Origin: Aquatica leii
Taxonomy: Eukaryota > Arthropoda > Insecta > Coleoptera > Lampyridae
Direction: 5' to 3'
Length of the DNA stretch: 64,000 nucleotides
Assembly: GCA_035610365.1 (NCBI GenBank)
Contig: CM069432.1
Location: forward strand, 175,879,027 to 175,943,026
How positions within the stretch are numbered: the first letter of the stretch is position 1; every line of letters starts with the position of its first letter. This document shows positions 26,401 through 38,151 of this stretch, piece by piece. Under the pieces are notes generated by a model. The model ran no database searches. It was not told where the DNA came from and saw only the letters and a list, made by a program, of their open reading frames with translations. A program made the translations under genes and the position numbers.

Positions 26401-26779
26401 TATTGTTTAATTATTTCTTTTCTATTTTAAACCGCCCTAGAGCATTCTTCATCCCACCATGGTGGATTAGAAGGTTTTTTGGGAACAAACTGTTTATTTT
26501 TGACGAATACGGTCTGCTGTAGAATAAATATTATTTATAAGTAGATCGATTTTATCGCTAGCTGTAGTAAGTATTGGAACATGATTGAAGGAGTTTTCCA
26601 ATTTTTTAGCAAATTCTGGAAATTTTGTTTTGTCTACTTTCTATCGTTTTTTGGATATACCGTATTGTAATCACCTCCACTATAACCTAGAGTCATTATA
26701 ATTGAATAATGGTCTGAGCAGTAGGTGTCTTCGAGTACGCCCCAATCAATTAATGATGCTAAATTGCTAGTAGATATGG

Positions 26780-27310
26780 AAATGTCTATTGCTGATGCTC
26801 TGAATCAGGTGGATTTAGTCGCGTAGAGGCACCATTATTCAGAAATACTAGATTATTATGTTCTATGGCACGTAATAAAATATTACCATTACTCTCGTTT
26901 TTAGTCGAACCAAAAGCCATGTTATGTACATTAAAATCTCTACCAATTATGAATGGGGGAGTAATTTTTGAAAATAACTTGAGGTAATCTTCAAAGCTTA
27001 CTAGTGCTGTTGGGAAACGATAAGTGGATAGGAGTTGCATGTTTAATTTAGTTAAGTATGCGCCGCATATTATCAAAGAATTGTCACCACTTCCAAACGA
27101 TATAGGATTAAAATCAATTTTTTGTCGATTAAAACTGCAACTCCGGCGTAGCCATGGTCCCGGTCTTGTCTAACAACATTGTGGTTTTTAAAAGACACTT
27201 TATGGTTAGGTTTGTACCAGGTTTCAGAAATTAATGCAATTTGGATATTAAGATTAGAAAGTAAGTAATCTAAACTACAGCAATCCACTGTAAAATGTTA
27301 ATTTTGTTTT
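26780..27310 (-). pseudogene. LINE ORF2 N-terminus: endonuclease domain
   Basis: On the minus strand the ORF2 start region reads NILQW just above 27,288, then DYLLSNLNIQIALISETWYK with the catalytic Glu in SETW. It goes on to VVRQDRDHGYAGVAVLIDKK, and then, after a frame change, PFIIGRDFNVHNMAFGSTKN (family consensus GDFN-HN--WGS) and LLRAIEHNNLVFLNNG. These are the E, D/N and H-bearing strands of the exonuclease/endonuclease/phosphatase fold that nicks the target. GRDFN carries an extra or changed residue against the consensus. It lies directly upstream of the RT blocks, as expected. Confidence 0.88.
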
Positions 27311-27480
27311 TATGTAAAGCCAATTTAATTTTATTATATATATTATTTTAATACTTTTAATTAATAATCCGAGTCGTCCATATTTTCTTGTGATGAAGTC
27401 TGAATTTCTTCTTGTGAAGCTAAAATTACGTCTATTGTTTCCAAGTAAATTGGTTTTTTAAGTTTCATGATTAACCTTTT

Positions 27481-28694
27481 TTATGTCGCTTTGAGTTTGG
27501 TTGATTTAACATTTCTGATTGCCATTATGGTTAAATCTATTAGAAGAGACATATCAGTCATATAACCTGTTGCAATTTTGTAGACATTCTCTTGTCCTTT
27601 AGCTAATTTTAAGAAATCACAAAACTTATCATATGTCATTCCGTTCACTTCGGTGTTATCATTAAACATGCATTTTATTTCTTCATATGAATCTTCTGCC
27701 TCCTCTTGATTAGGAGGAGTATTTACTCGGTTAAGGACTTTAAGTTTCTTTTCATGGTTTTTAAAACTGAACTACTGTCGAGGTTTCATTAATTCTTGTT
27801 AAAGATACTACTGAATCAGTTGAGGATGGCGCAATTCTTTTGTTACGTTTTCCTCTTCTGATTTGCTGGTTATAGGCTTTATATTTATGATTGTGACTTG
27901 CATAGAAGTTATCGGATTTAATTCGGAGGTAATGACTTCTTGTTCGGTTTGGCCCTGCGATAACGATATGTTTTGGGAATTCGGGCGTTTGCTTGCAATG
28001 TGATTTAAATCTTTACACAGGAAACAGCGCAGTTCGTCTGTTGCCAAAAACACTCTAAAGTAATTGTTGTCGTAATGAACAAGGATTGAATTTGGAATGA
28101 CTTTGTCGTCTTCTATATTGACATACACTTGTCGGCGAAAACTAGTAATATGTTTATATTCTGGATCAACCATACCTGCTTTTATGAAAGTGAATTTTGA
28201 AGCTAACTTGATATTCATTTTTTTTTAATTCTTCAATTAATACAGTATTAGGAATACACGGTGAAACGTTTGAGAGAATGATTTTTTTTTACCGGCGACA
28301 CCAATTTACGAGCAGGCATAAAATGGTCACCAATTGTGATACCTTTATGTTGTGTAACAAAACTGTCTACTATATCTTTATTAGCTAAGTAAAGACATAT
28401 TCTAGTATTAGAGATTTTTGAGGCAAATAAGATATTTTTTGGGTCAATTAACTTTCTTACACCAAAAGTATACTGATTTTTTTCGATTTCATCAACAGCA
28501 TCGAAGAGAATCCCTTGTTCGCGTGCTGGGAATTTATATATTTCATTATTTTTATTTACTAAAACATCTGCAAAACTTTTCAATTCTTTATCATTGCTAG
28601 TAGAACAATTAGAATAACTGTTGCCTCCGGTAATAGAGGCAACATAATTATTGTTACTTGATTTAATCACGTTAACGTTATTTTGCTCCTCCAT
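27481..28694 (-). pseudogene. LINE ORF1 (gag-like nucleic-acid-binding protein), frame-broken
   Basis: ORF1 starts at ATG 28694 with MEEQNNVNVIKSSNNNY and an Asn/Ser-rich N-terminus, and includes KELKSFADVLVNKNNEIYKF. After a frame change near 28,230 it continues with ITSFRRQVYVNIEDDKVIPN and LRCFLCKDLNHIASKRP. The latter is a zinc-knuckle relic (C-x2-C-x4-H) whose last Cys position holds Arg. The C-terminal part (27,669-27,484) reads MTYDKFCDFLKLAKGQENVY and TMAIRNVKSTK before the stop. The ORF1 protein coats LINE RNA. The order ahead of the endonuclease ORF and the ITSFRRQVY signature support the I group. At about 400 codons it is near the usual length. Confidence 0.75.
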
Positions 28695-29223
28695 GTTGGA
28701 AAAGTAATGAACTTGAATATATTTATTTAAATTAGGTCACTTCAATGTGCAATACATATAAGTATCGCTTAATGTTTAGGAATTCCTCACGCACCTTATG
28801 CGTAAGGAGGGGCGTGTCGTGCAAGGTTAACTACTAAAATTTGTAGTAATATCCGTCCAACATAAGTCACCAGAATGTATATACTATTCATAAATTAATA
28901 AAATTAATTCGCTAGTACTTATCTGTAGACACGATCCACATGATAAAAAGACCTCGTGTTATACGAATTTATATTAATCACTCCAGAAAATCACCACAAT
29001 CAACCGTGAAAGCTCAAATATTCACCTATTTACTATCACGATCTGACGTTGACTGTGTAAGTACATTTATTTGGCTTATTTATATAGTACTTATATAATA
29101 TTCGCTAATGAACTAATTTGAAAACTTGGGAAATATGAATTTTTTTCACTTTAACAAATAGAGGAACACTGAACTACTACAAAACATTTGGTAATATAGG
29201 TAAGAACCTAATGAAAGTTATTA

Positions 29224-30846
29224 AAGGGTGTCTCAACAAAAACATATGCAGTCATCACTGATTTTTTTATGGTACGCTCTGTATATTATATCATTTTTGA
29301 ATTTTACGGTAAATTTTGAACACTGTTTGTAGGACATGTCATATCTCTCAAATCAGCGGTTTTCGTAATAATGACGTTTGAAATGTGAAAGTTTCAAATA
29401 CACACAAGTAATTAAATAAAATTGTTGAATTGAACAAATACAAGGTGTAACATTTTTATAAAAGCCAACAGAATCAACCGGTTCATTTATTGACCACTAG
29501 ACTATTATTTAGATGTGGCATTTTCTGGAAATAAAAATCAAACTATCACAGGCTTTTAGTTTTATCAGTCATTCTGGCAGTTTTACGTTTTATTTTAGAA
29601 ATGCATTTATTTGATAAAAATTGTATTGAAGTACTTATGATGATTGGTTTTAGAGACAGAGTGCGGACTCAATAAGAAGTGTGATTTATTTAATCTAGTT
29701 TATGCTAATCGACATATAATTACTACATCTACTGTTAGCAAGATTGAACTGAAATTTGCTCAGCACGGCCACATTAGAGATTTACCTAAGGGAAGATCAC
29801 CAAAATATCAAAAGCTTTTTAACTATACGTTTAATAGAAACTGTAAATAATCCTCATGTAGCCGTTAGGACAATGTCCAGGAATTATAATTTGTTATCGG
29901 TATCTGTGTCACAAATACTCCGAAAAAGTAAATATTATCTTTATAAGGTTCAATTAATACAAGAATATTTAGAAGACGATTTTGACCGAAAAATGCAGTT
30001 TTGTGAGCAGGTAATTGAGAATAATAATCAAAGCTTAGATTTAATCCAAAAGATATTTTTATCTGATGAGCTTACTATTGTTTCAAATAGACACGTGAAT
30101 AAACAAAACTGTAGACACTAGGCAAATGAAAATCTTCGTTGGACACAAGACTGCCACACACAGCTTTGTCAAAAGATAAATCAAATTCTTTAACTTTATT
30201 TTTTTGAAGAAACTTAAAAATGCTATTAGACTTTCTTCAATTTGAATTAATTCCCGCTTTAGCTGTTGTGTTTCCTCATCCACAAGATATTCCTCATAAT
30301 GACATATGGTTCCAACATGATGGGGAACTTCCTCATAATGGAATTGCAGATCGACAATTTCTAAATTAAATTTTTCTTAAATGGATTGGACGCAGAGGTC
30401 TTATTGAGTGGTTATCAAGGATTTAACTTTATTAGATTTTTTCTTATGGGTTATTTGAAAGTTTTGATTTGAAGTTTATGTAAATAGACTAAATAATTTT
30501 GATGACCTGAAGCAGAGACTAAGCTAGGAAATAAGACTTATTCCGCCAGAGGTAATTGAAAACGTTTAACGGAAAACAATTCTTCGACTACAAAAATGTA
30601 TTGAAGTAAACGAACAAAACATTGAACATTTATTATAAAGCAATTGTTATTACATATTTCTTTTGTAGATTTTATTATTATTTTTTACTTATCACACTTC
30701 AAAAGTCATTATTCTGAAAACCGCTGATTTTAGAGATGTGGTATGTCATACAAGAAGTGTACAATTCAAAAATGGCATATATTACAGGTTGTTTCATTTA
30801 AAACAAAAACAATTATGACTGCATATATTCTTCTTAAGACACCCGT
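29224..30846 (+). mobile_element. Mariner-type transposon, complete ends, decayed gene
   Basis: The ends are AAGGGTGTCTCAACAAAAAC (from 29224) and, read inward from 30846, ACGGGTGTCTTAAGAAGAAT. Inverted similarity extends about 175 bp on each side (to about 29,396 and from about 30,670), including a shared ATATGCAGTCAT block. TA flanks both ends (29222-29223 and 30847-30848), the expected Tc1/mariner target duplication. The element is 1,623 bp and encodes one transposase on the plus strand (29601-30638). Confidence 0.85.
29601..30638 (+). pseudogene. Mariner-type DDE transposase, multiply broken
   Basis: From ATG 29601 the reading is MHLFDKNCIEVLMMIGFRD and RVRTQ, followed by a stop. Other frames continue DLFNLVYANRHIITTSTVSK and KFAQHGHIRDLPKG, the helix-turn-helix part with the usual STVSKIE. 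The DDE domain shows KIFLSDELTIVSNRHVNKQN (first Asp), DIWFQHDGELPHN (second Asp, consensus QHDGAPPH) and WIGRRGLIEWLSRI, where the third-Asp motif should follow but is damaged. The C-terminus EVNEQNIEHLL ends at TAA 30636-30638. Expected length is about 345 codons and the span is 1,038 bp, so little has been deleted; the damage is stops and small frameshifts. It belongs to the same broad family as the relic at 1-940. Confidence 0.82.
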
Positions 30847-31339
30847 TATATATTTTTTTTATGTCAACAAATCCGCAAGTAAAAGTGCGACGTATCCGAG
30901 CGTTTTCGCACAAAATAATTACCTGAAACGAATTTGTTTCTTTCATCTAAGCTGAAAAGTAATCGATATTTGAACAGAAAAAGATGCACCAGTTTGACAT
31001 TAATTAAATTAAATAAAAGAAAGTTCATTCATGGAAAATTTGAATAATTTTGAGTTGAAAATGCCTAGTTACACGTTACAAAAAGTTATGCATAATAGGA
31101 TACTATTATTATGCTTATCAATTTAAAGTTAATTTTGGAAAAACTAAATTTACCTTTAAATAATATAAAAACGTACTATTCAAGCAACGAAATATGATTC
31201 TGTAAAACAATTTCTTTCCAAAACACAAAAATTTCACCATTTTTTATGTTAACTATGACAAAAACTTGTATCAAGCATAAAATATTTTGTCTATTATGAA
31301 AAAATTAAAGACGAGTTTTACATTTTTAAGATATATATA

Positions 31340-32841
31340 CAGGGTTTTTCACGTAACCCGTTTGTTAAAAGTTTTTATACTTCCAATCATATGTTAATTT
31401 TGATTTTTTTTAATATTAAGTAAATGGTTATTAGCTTTATAATTAATCTATATTCAAGAACGTATCACTTCCGGTGTACCGGCAGTTACATCAGTTTTTT
31501 TATTTTATATGGAATGTTATAATTTTTATTACTTTTTTTGAATTTTACGTGTAATTTTTAACTAATTTTGTTCATAGCTATTATCCCAAAAGTCAACGGT
31601 GTTTATGATGTTTAAACTGCGATATTTGTATCAATCCTTCTAGTGGCGAGATCCTAAATCGCAATCACCACAATTTATTTAGGGTTAGTTCCTTAAGGAA
31701 TGTTCTTTTCAAAAATACCTACTAAGTTTATTGAAATCCGTTGAGTTGTTTCGAAGTTATAGACATTTCTTTGGAAAACCTTTGAACACTTTATTTTCGG
31801 AGATAAAGCAAAAAGTATTTAACGAGAATTACTTGATTTTATTTTAGCTTAAGAAAGCATATATGTTTTTGTTACCTTAATAAGACGAAATTTCGCGAAA
31901 CTGCACTAATGTAATTCAACATAGCGGTTACGCCCCCTGGAGGTCATTTCACAAACTTAAAAATTATTTCTAGGATTTTCTCTTGGCCAATTTAGTTAAA
32001 CAATTTTTACCGCAAGTCTCTACAATCAGGGACTTTAATTAAAATTTATACTAATTAAAGCTCATTAACGGCTAAAGATGGGTCTAGGGAACGATCATTC
32101 TAAATCGTTCTGCATAATTGTTAGAATTAGATTGTATCAAACAATAATGTCTATTGACAGCTTAGTGACAAATGTCATATGTATTACTCATCCTACTACC
32201 TGGAATATTGAAATAATTGAAATTCCTACTAATATCAAACAAATCCTTATACCTCATTAACGGTTAATAATGGGTATAGGAAACCCTTATACGAATTCGT
32301 GCAGAATTTTATTAAGTTCTTAACCATCCTAATATGTTCAGGCCGTGCCGCTTGAAAAAATTGAATTTTACGCATGTAAAAGTTGTTAACTTTGGCATTA
32401 TATTATGAACACTCTGTATGTTTATTGGACTTTTACAAAATGTTGTTGAAAAGATGATAATTTGAATAAATAGTGATAGAAATATCGCAGCTTCATCTTC
32501 ATAATTTAACAAGATATGAATAATTTAAAGTTGATGTTACAAATGTGAAACATCTCAAAAACATCTGAATATCTCAAAAACCGTTGACTTTTGAGAGAAT
32601 GAGCTACGAACAAAATTAGCTTAAAATTACACATAAAATTGAAAAAATTAATAAAAAGTATAGCATCCCATATAAAATAAAAAAGCTGATGTTACTTCCG
32701 GTATAACCGAAATTGACCGGTTCTTGAATATATTTTAATTATAAAGCCAATAACCATTTACTTAACATTTAAAAAATTCAAAACTAAATTATGATTGGAA
32801 GTATAAAAACTTTTAACGATCGGGTTACGTGAAAAATCCTA
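31340..32841. mobile_element. Non-autonomous transposon with about 260-bp terminal inverted repeats
   Basis: The left arm (31340-31600) begins CAGGGTTTTTCACGTAACCC. The right arm (32581-32841), read inward, begins TAGGATTTTTCACGTAACCC. The arms align over about 260 bp and both end in the CAACGG block (AAAGTCAACGG against CCGTTGACTTTTGA). TA precedes the left end; the right flank is TG, perhaps a mutated TA. The 980-bp centre is AT-rich and has no recognisable gene; a 35- to 40-bp segment (CATTAACGG...GATGGGT type) is repeated at about 32,063 and 32,255. A Tc1/mariner-like origin is only a guess from the ends. Confidence 0.75.
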
Positions 32842-34905
32842 TGTATATACTTACGTGTCACCTGAGCGATGAGATTTACCTTGAAATTTTAATAGTTTGT
32901 AAAATTTGTTTTAAAATCCATTATTTGTATCATAAAGACTTATACGACACAGAACATCAGCTAATGGGACTTTTAAGAGAAGTAAAAGTAAAATTATGTA
33001 TGGCAATTATGGTTATTCTCATAAGGTTTGTGCGTTTTCTTTGATTCACCAGTGCTGGTACATTTTCTATGTGCATTCCTCGTTTAAACATCGAGGATGT
33101 AAACACAGGTTTATTACGAAGTAAACTGGAATGTCTGAAAGGGTGAAGTCACTTAAATCTATCGGGCGTCACATCGATGAAAAGAGATTCGAATCTTTTT
33201 AAGAAACGTACTAGATACAATGAAGAAATTATTATACTATGTACTTGTAATTAAACCGAAATCAAACATTTATAAATATGTTTCTAATAGTTCTAATAGT
33301 AAGTGCAAAACGCAAACACTTTGAATTTCTAATCTGCGTGAATTCCGCGAATTCAACCTTATCAGAATTCTTTCTCCAATTAAAATATTTTTTATCGATC
33401 TTGTGGTTTCCCTAAAGACATTCAATCTTTTACTTATGTATTAATATGATTCTAACTAAAATCACCACATTTTTTTTAGTCCAAGTTCTAACTTGAATGC
33501 ATTTAACACTATATTGGTTGCCACTATACTCGACCACTTCCGAAATCCTAAATTTTTTCAGGTGTAATCACGTTCACATTCCTAACCAATTAAAGTCTAT
33601 ATGAAATTATATATCAGTCTTGCCTTTTTAGGTAACAAATTCCAAATCAGACTGAGTGACTACAAGTTAAACTTGTTATTAAAAACAATTAAAATCTTAT
33701 TAACCGGATAGCATTTTGCATAGATAAAGTAGGGAATTTTAAAATATGTAAATTCTTATAATTACTCGAAATTTTCATCGTTCCATCAGTTTGCGGTTCT
33801 TCTGTTCTGCGTATTCCTTAATTGCAGAAACATCGTAATTTGAAGATAAACTTTCCAGGGTAGGTTGAAGTGTGGTGTCGTTTTCTTTTTATTTTAACTA
33901 CATTATTCTTTGTTAACTAAGATACACAAAGAAAAATGAACCACTTTTTTAAACTTCTTGAGGCACGATGCGATGTTTACATCTTGTTAGAAATTATGAA
34001 CTTTACATTATTCGTATCTGCGCCTAATTTGACATCGCATTTTTGCTGTTTCACAAATTTAAGTAACATTGTCGTAGAATTTTAATTAACACTATGATGT
34101 ATTACATCTTGCTCTCGAAACAAACATTAACTGGACTAAAGCAGACTAGGTAGCAGTTGGTATGTTATGATTAGTGGTTGTGTTAGGGTAAATTCATACA
34201 ACGTTTTTAATTAATTTTAACATAAATGCCTAATAAAAAGGAGAAAATTAGGTTTTTTAATTTTCCTACGCTTTATTTGCTTCTCTCATACGGCCCAGTT
34301 ATCTCCTCATGTTTATACGACAAAAGTGTATAGTAGAATTTGTTAAATTGTTTATCAGCCGTTTGTTTGTATTGCGATAAAAATCTACGCTCGCATTATC
34401 ACATTGTTAGATTTTTTTAAAAATTATATCAATATTCTGTTTCTACACAGTTATAATTATTTATATTCACATTTTTTTAAATATATGTAATTTTTTGGGA
34501 AAAATTGTGTATTTCATTTAACGTGTGGCAGTTTCGTTACTTTTTAATGTAGAAAATTACAAGCATCATAGCGACTTGTTATGTTTGTATTTACATTGTC
34601 TCTATTTTTTACTAACCGGCGCTGACACTAGAATTCTTTAGTAATTAGTACCGTAGTAGATATAATGATACATTTACGTATTCCGTAGTTATTGGTTCGA
34701 TACTAGGGAGATCAATAATAACCACTGTATTTATCATTATTATCGAATGTGTAACGATTTAAACATGTATTAAATGTTTTATTTCCCTTCTTGGCAGCTG
34801 CACATCAAAGAAGTCATTTGTATTTTTTAATCTTTATTTATTGTGCATTAAAATTGCAGTTGGTGGATTCATGTTGTTCTAGGTACAATATAAAAGCGAG
34901 GACTA
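32842..34905. other. AT-rich stretch without recognised genes
   Basis: Only short, uninformative frames occur (for example 32829-33044). No repeat ends or RNA genes were recognised. Confidence 0.5.
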
Positions 34906-35390
34906 CTATGTTGCCCTCCTTAGTTAAAACTTCCTAACTACATATTTTTCCATTTTTGACTTTTTTGCATATACTGGTAGTTCTATACCATATTTTTCTA
35001 TTCTCCCAAGTAAGAACGTCTAACTATGCTTATCCCTAACAGAATTACTTAAATTTATTGTCCTATGTTCGGAAATAATGAGTTTCCAAACGCACAACGT
35101 CCTATCTATAGTTTAAAAGAATAAAGCGTCTTAACTCAGCAGTTAGGACGGTTTAAGCTAGAATTCATGAGAAATACATTTATTCCCCTCCAAACGAAAA
35201 CGTCCTAAGTAAGCAGTTAGGACAGTTTATTCTTGCAAATAATTAAATTTGCAGGTTGGGGGTGTAACATAACCTAAAATAAATTCGATTTATCTACCGA
35301 CAGAGTTGCTTAACAATTATAATAGTTACGTTAGTAATAGTGCGATTGTGTTAAACGATAATATTAATAATAAATAATAATTAAGCTGCT

Positions 35391-37442
35391 ATGAATGCCG
35401 AGCTCCAGAGAAAAACGGACAATTTTAAAAATAAAACAGTTTCTAAATCTAAAAAGGATGATGATCATGATCCTGAATATTTACCATCGCTTAAAGATAA
35501 TCTTGATAGCAGCGATAGCGAATTTACCGACGAGGTAAATGAAGATTTCCAGAGAAAAACTAAAAACACTCAACGGCAGAAATTAACATGCAGTACGAAG
35601 AAAATTTTGGGATTCAGGTAGCAACAGACGTAGTTAATTCTATTTTGTCTGAGATAGTGGATAATGTTGAAGAACACACTACCAAGGAGCTTAACAAAAT
35701 GTATACGAAAAAAGGGAATCCTCGAAAACGAAGATTATTTGAAGAATCGCCTGCTGAAAGGAAGATGCGAAAACTAAATGACAAAGTGGTCTTACACGGC
35801 GTGCAATTACCTTGTACTGAAAAGTGTAGATTGAAATGCCCTAAAGTTCTAAATTTAGAAAGACAAACAGAAATTAATAAACAATTTTGGAAAATGACTA
35901 ATTTTGAACAAAGGACATTTTTATTAAGTTGTATAAAAAGATGTGTAAAACAAAGTAAAACGGTTGTATGACCTTGAAAGATTTGAATGGAAAAGAGACT
36001 TATGTTTGTAAAACTTTCCTGCTAGCTACTTTGCGGTTTCATCCTGCAAATGATAGACTGTTGAAGTCAGTGAGGGAATCTGAACCTACAGCTGGTTTGC
36101 CAAAAAAAGACATGCCTGGCCACCATCCTAACGCCTCCGAAGTTTGAAAAACTTGCTTGTAGAACACGGCCACTCGTTTCGCACTACAGGAGAGAACATG
36201 CTCCTAATTGGTTCTATTTGTCAAGTGACATTTCAATTACTTTAATGCATAAAGACTTTACGGAAAAGAATCCAAATGTTAGGGCGTCTTATGAGCTATA
36301 TAGACAGGCAGTCGTTAGCATTAATATTTCTTTCGCCAATTTAGGAAACAAAGAATGTTTTGAGTGTGAGAAATTTAATTTGCACTTAAAAAGTTCCCTC
36401 CACAAAAAAGAAGATGAAAACATTGATTGTGAAGAATGCAGTTCATCAAGATCACAAAGTAAAATATGTCGCAGCCAGAGAGGAATATGAAAAAGATAAA
36501 AAGCAAATGGAACCAGATAAAATAGTTGTTTCAGCTGACTAAGAAGGTATTTTTTTTGTTGTCTCTATTCAACTTATTTAAATGTTGAATATTTCTTTTC
36601 AGGTTGTAATGTTACCCCGCGCTGACATGTTAAGGAAGTGATTTTCACCCCCAGACTGACTGCCTTTAACGAGTTATTTGTTCCTGTTGGTGCGTATTCA
36701 AAAGCTTTAAAACCATTTGCGGTTATTTGGCGTGAAGGTGTGAGTGGACGAAAAAAAGAAGATTCAATTTCTACTTTTTATGCGTTTTTTTTTAAATAAT
36801 AGGGACACACAACATATTACAGTCTGGCTAGATAATTGTGCTGCTCAAAACAAAAATTGGTGTTTATTCTCTTTTTTCATTTTTATAGTAAACTGTGCGG
36901 AACTTCAATTAAAAGATTTAGAGATTAAATATTTTTAGTCTGGTCATATCTTTATGTTCGCAGACGCTTTTCACCACCAAGTGGAACTTAGCTTGAAAAG
37001 GACACGCAAGGTATTTGATTTTCAAGACTTTAAATCAGCTGTTCAAAAATCAAACTCGTCAAAGGTGGAGGTGAAGGAAATGAACATAAATGATTTTTTT
37101 CTTTGGAAGGATGCTTCTTCTAAATTTAAATTACAAAGAATGAACCCTAAGCTGTACCTTAAAAACATGGTGCATTTAAGTTTCAAAAGAGGTGAAAATG
37201 TACTTTATTATAAGAATGCGTTTTCTGAAAACTTTACATTATTAAATTTCTTATCAGCAAAAGAACATAAAGAAGGAGTAAAGACACCTTCTTTTATGAA
37301 TAAACATAGAGGTATCTCTCTAGAACTAAAAACAAATTTAATATCAAACCTTCAAGCAATTATTCCGGAGAATCGCATGCAATTTTGGAAAGATGTAGCT
37401 ACCTCAGAAACAAATGTTGACCTTGAATATGAGACTGATTAA
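35391..37442 (+). pseudogene. Putative transposase of a poorly characterised family (DNC-QNKN / GH-D-HHQVE type)
   Basis: The start MNAELQRKTDNFKNKT leads into an acidic/basic low-complexity region. Next come VQLPCTEKCRLKCPKVLNLE (Cys-rich), NKQFWKMTNFEQRTFLLSCI, and, in other frames, LNGKETYVCKTFLLATLRF and KKDMPGHHPN. SHYRREHAPNWFYLSSDISI and NISFANLGNKECFECEKFNL (a Cys pair) follow, then KIVVSAD (first acidic residue). The gene goes on to WLDNCAAQNKNWCLFSFFIF and GHIFMFADAFHHQVELSLKR. The end is DLEYETD with a natural stop at 37,440-37,442. I recognise this architecture from a repetitive family of uncharacterised arthropod and cnidarian proteins; I believe the core is the domain catalogued as DUF7869, but I could not check. 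The spaced acidic residues would suit an RNase-H-like nuclease, which is inference. Several frame changes and stops are present, and a 56-nt intron lies at 36547-36602. Confidence 0.65.
36547..36602 (+). other. Probable spliceosomal intron (56 nt) in the DUF7869-like gene
   Basis: The segment runs from GTATTTTTTTTG to a pyrimidine-rich tract and TTCTTTTCAG. It separates KIVVSAD from VVMLPR, two pieces that are adjacent in related proteins as I recall them. The exon join is one base out of frame in this copy, in keeping with decay. GT...AG with a T-rich 3' end and a length typical of insect micro-introns supports the call. Confidence 0.55.
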
Positions 37443-38151
37443 GGGTTATAGTTTTGATTAATTAGTTGTAATAAAATTACTTATCTGTTACATAATATTT
37501 TGTACATACAAGTTACTTATAATAAATAATTTAACAAGAACATTTTACCTGGTTCTTTATTTACCATGCATTACATAGTTAAAACGTCTTAACTGTGAAT
37601 TTTTTTTATTATGTCGAAATCTAGTGAACATAATCTTTTATCTCTTCGTGCAATAAATAAGTAATGCATAACCTAATCTCTTGACAGAGCAATAATGAAC
37701 AATTTGTTTCAAACAGGAACTGCATACTAAAATTTTTAGAACCTCAATTATCTCAGTTTCAACAAATTCTTACTTAGGACGTTTTCACTAAGGGCGGCAG
37801 TATGGGCGTACCAAACAGTTACTTTATGGCATATACTGAGGGCAACACAGAAAATAAGTAACTGAAAGCTGTTCTTTTTATCGTGACATAACCTCAACAA
37901 AGTCTAACTTGAAGATTTTAAACTGTTATTTTTCATTTGGTAGTGTAGCAGATTAGTAACTATTAGGATTACTCCATTGTCACAGTTCGCATTTTTTTGA
38001 ATTTGAGTATCTGTTTATAGCAACATTATATATGCAGCAAAAAGTTCATTCGCGTTATCTATATTTGGTGTCAACAATTTTGAATTATCTGCGTTTCTAG
38101 TTCTAAATAAACCTAGAGTTAACTCAAATTATCAGGTTATCCCATACACAC

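Larger units (their letters stand above)
23673..29050 (-). mobile_element. I-group LINE (non-LTR retrotransposon), nearly full length, decayed
   Basis: On the minus strand the order is 5' leader (about 29050-28700), gag-like ORF1, apurinic-type endonuclease, reverse transcriptase, RNase H and a short 3' UTR. An RNase H after the RT places it in the I group (I, R1, LOA, Ingi) rather than Jockey. The 3' UTR has a 7-bp stem (CCTCAGG with CCTGAGG, 23719-23740) and ends near an A-run (AAAAAAAG on the minus strand, about 23,685) just before TIR copy B. The 5' boundary is estimated only from where the leader seems to end. The coding regions are split over several frames, so it is an inactive copy. 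Confidence 0.85.
34906..37850 (+). mobile_element. 2.9-kb DNA element with 13-bp TIRs and subterminal palindromic repeats
   Basis: The left end CTATGTTGCCCTC (34906) and the right end, read inward from 37850, CTGTGTTGCCCTC differ at one base. Next to them, CTTAGTTAAAACTTCCTAA (left) matches CTTAGTGAAAACGTCCTAA (right, about 45 bp farther in), so the right end seems to carry a small insertion. The motif AACGTCYTAA recurs at 35025, about 35094, 35125, 35199, 37583 and about 37,777. At 35125-35150 and 35199-35222 it faces an inverted copy (GTTAGGAC) about 15 bp away, forming palindromes of the CGTCCTAA-GTTAGGACG type. No target duplication is obvious. A gene on the plus strand (35391-37442) lies between the subterminal clusters. 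This layout fits an autonomous cut-and-paste transposon, now decayed. Confidence 0.65.
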
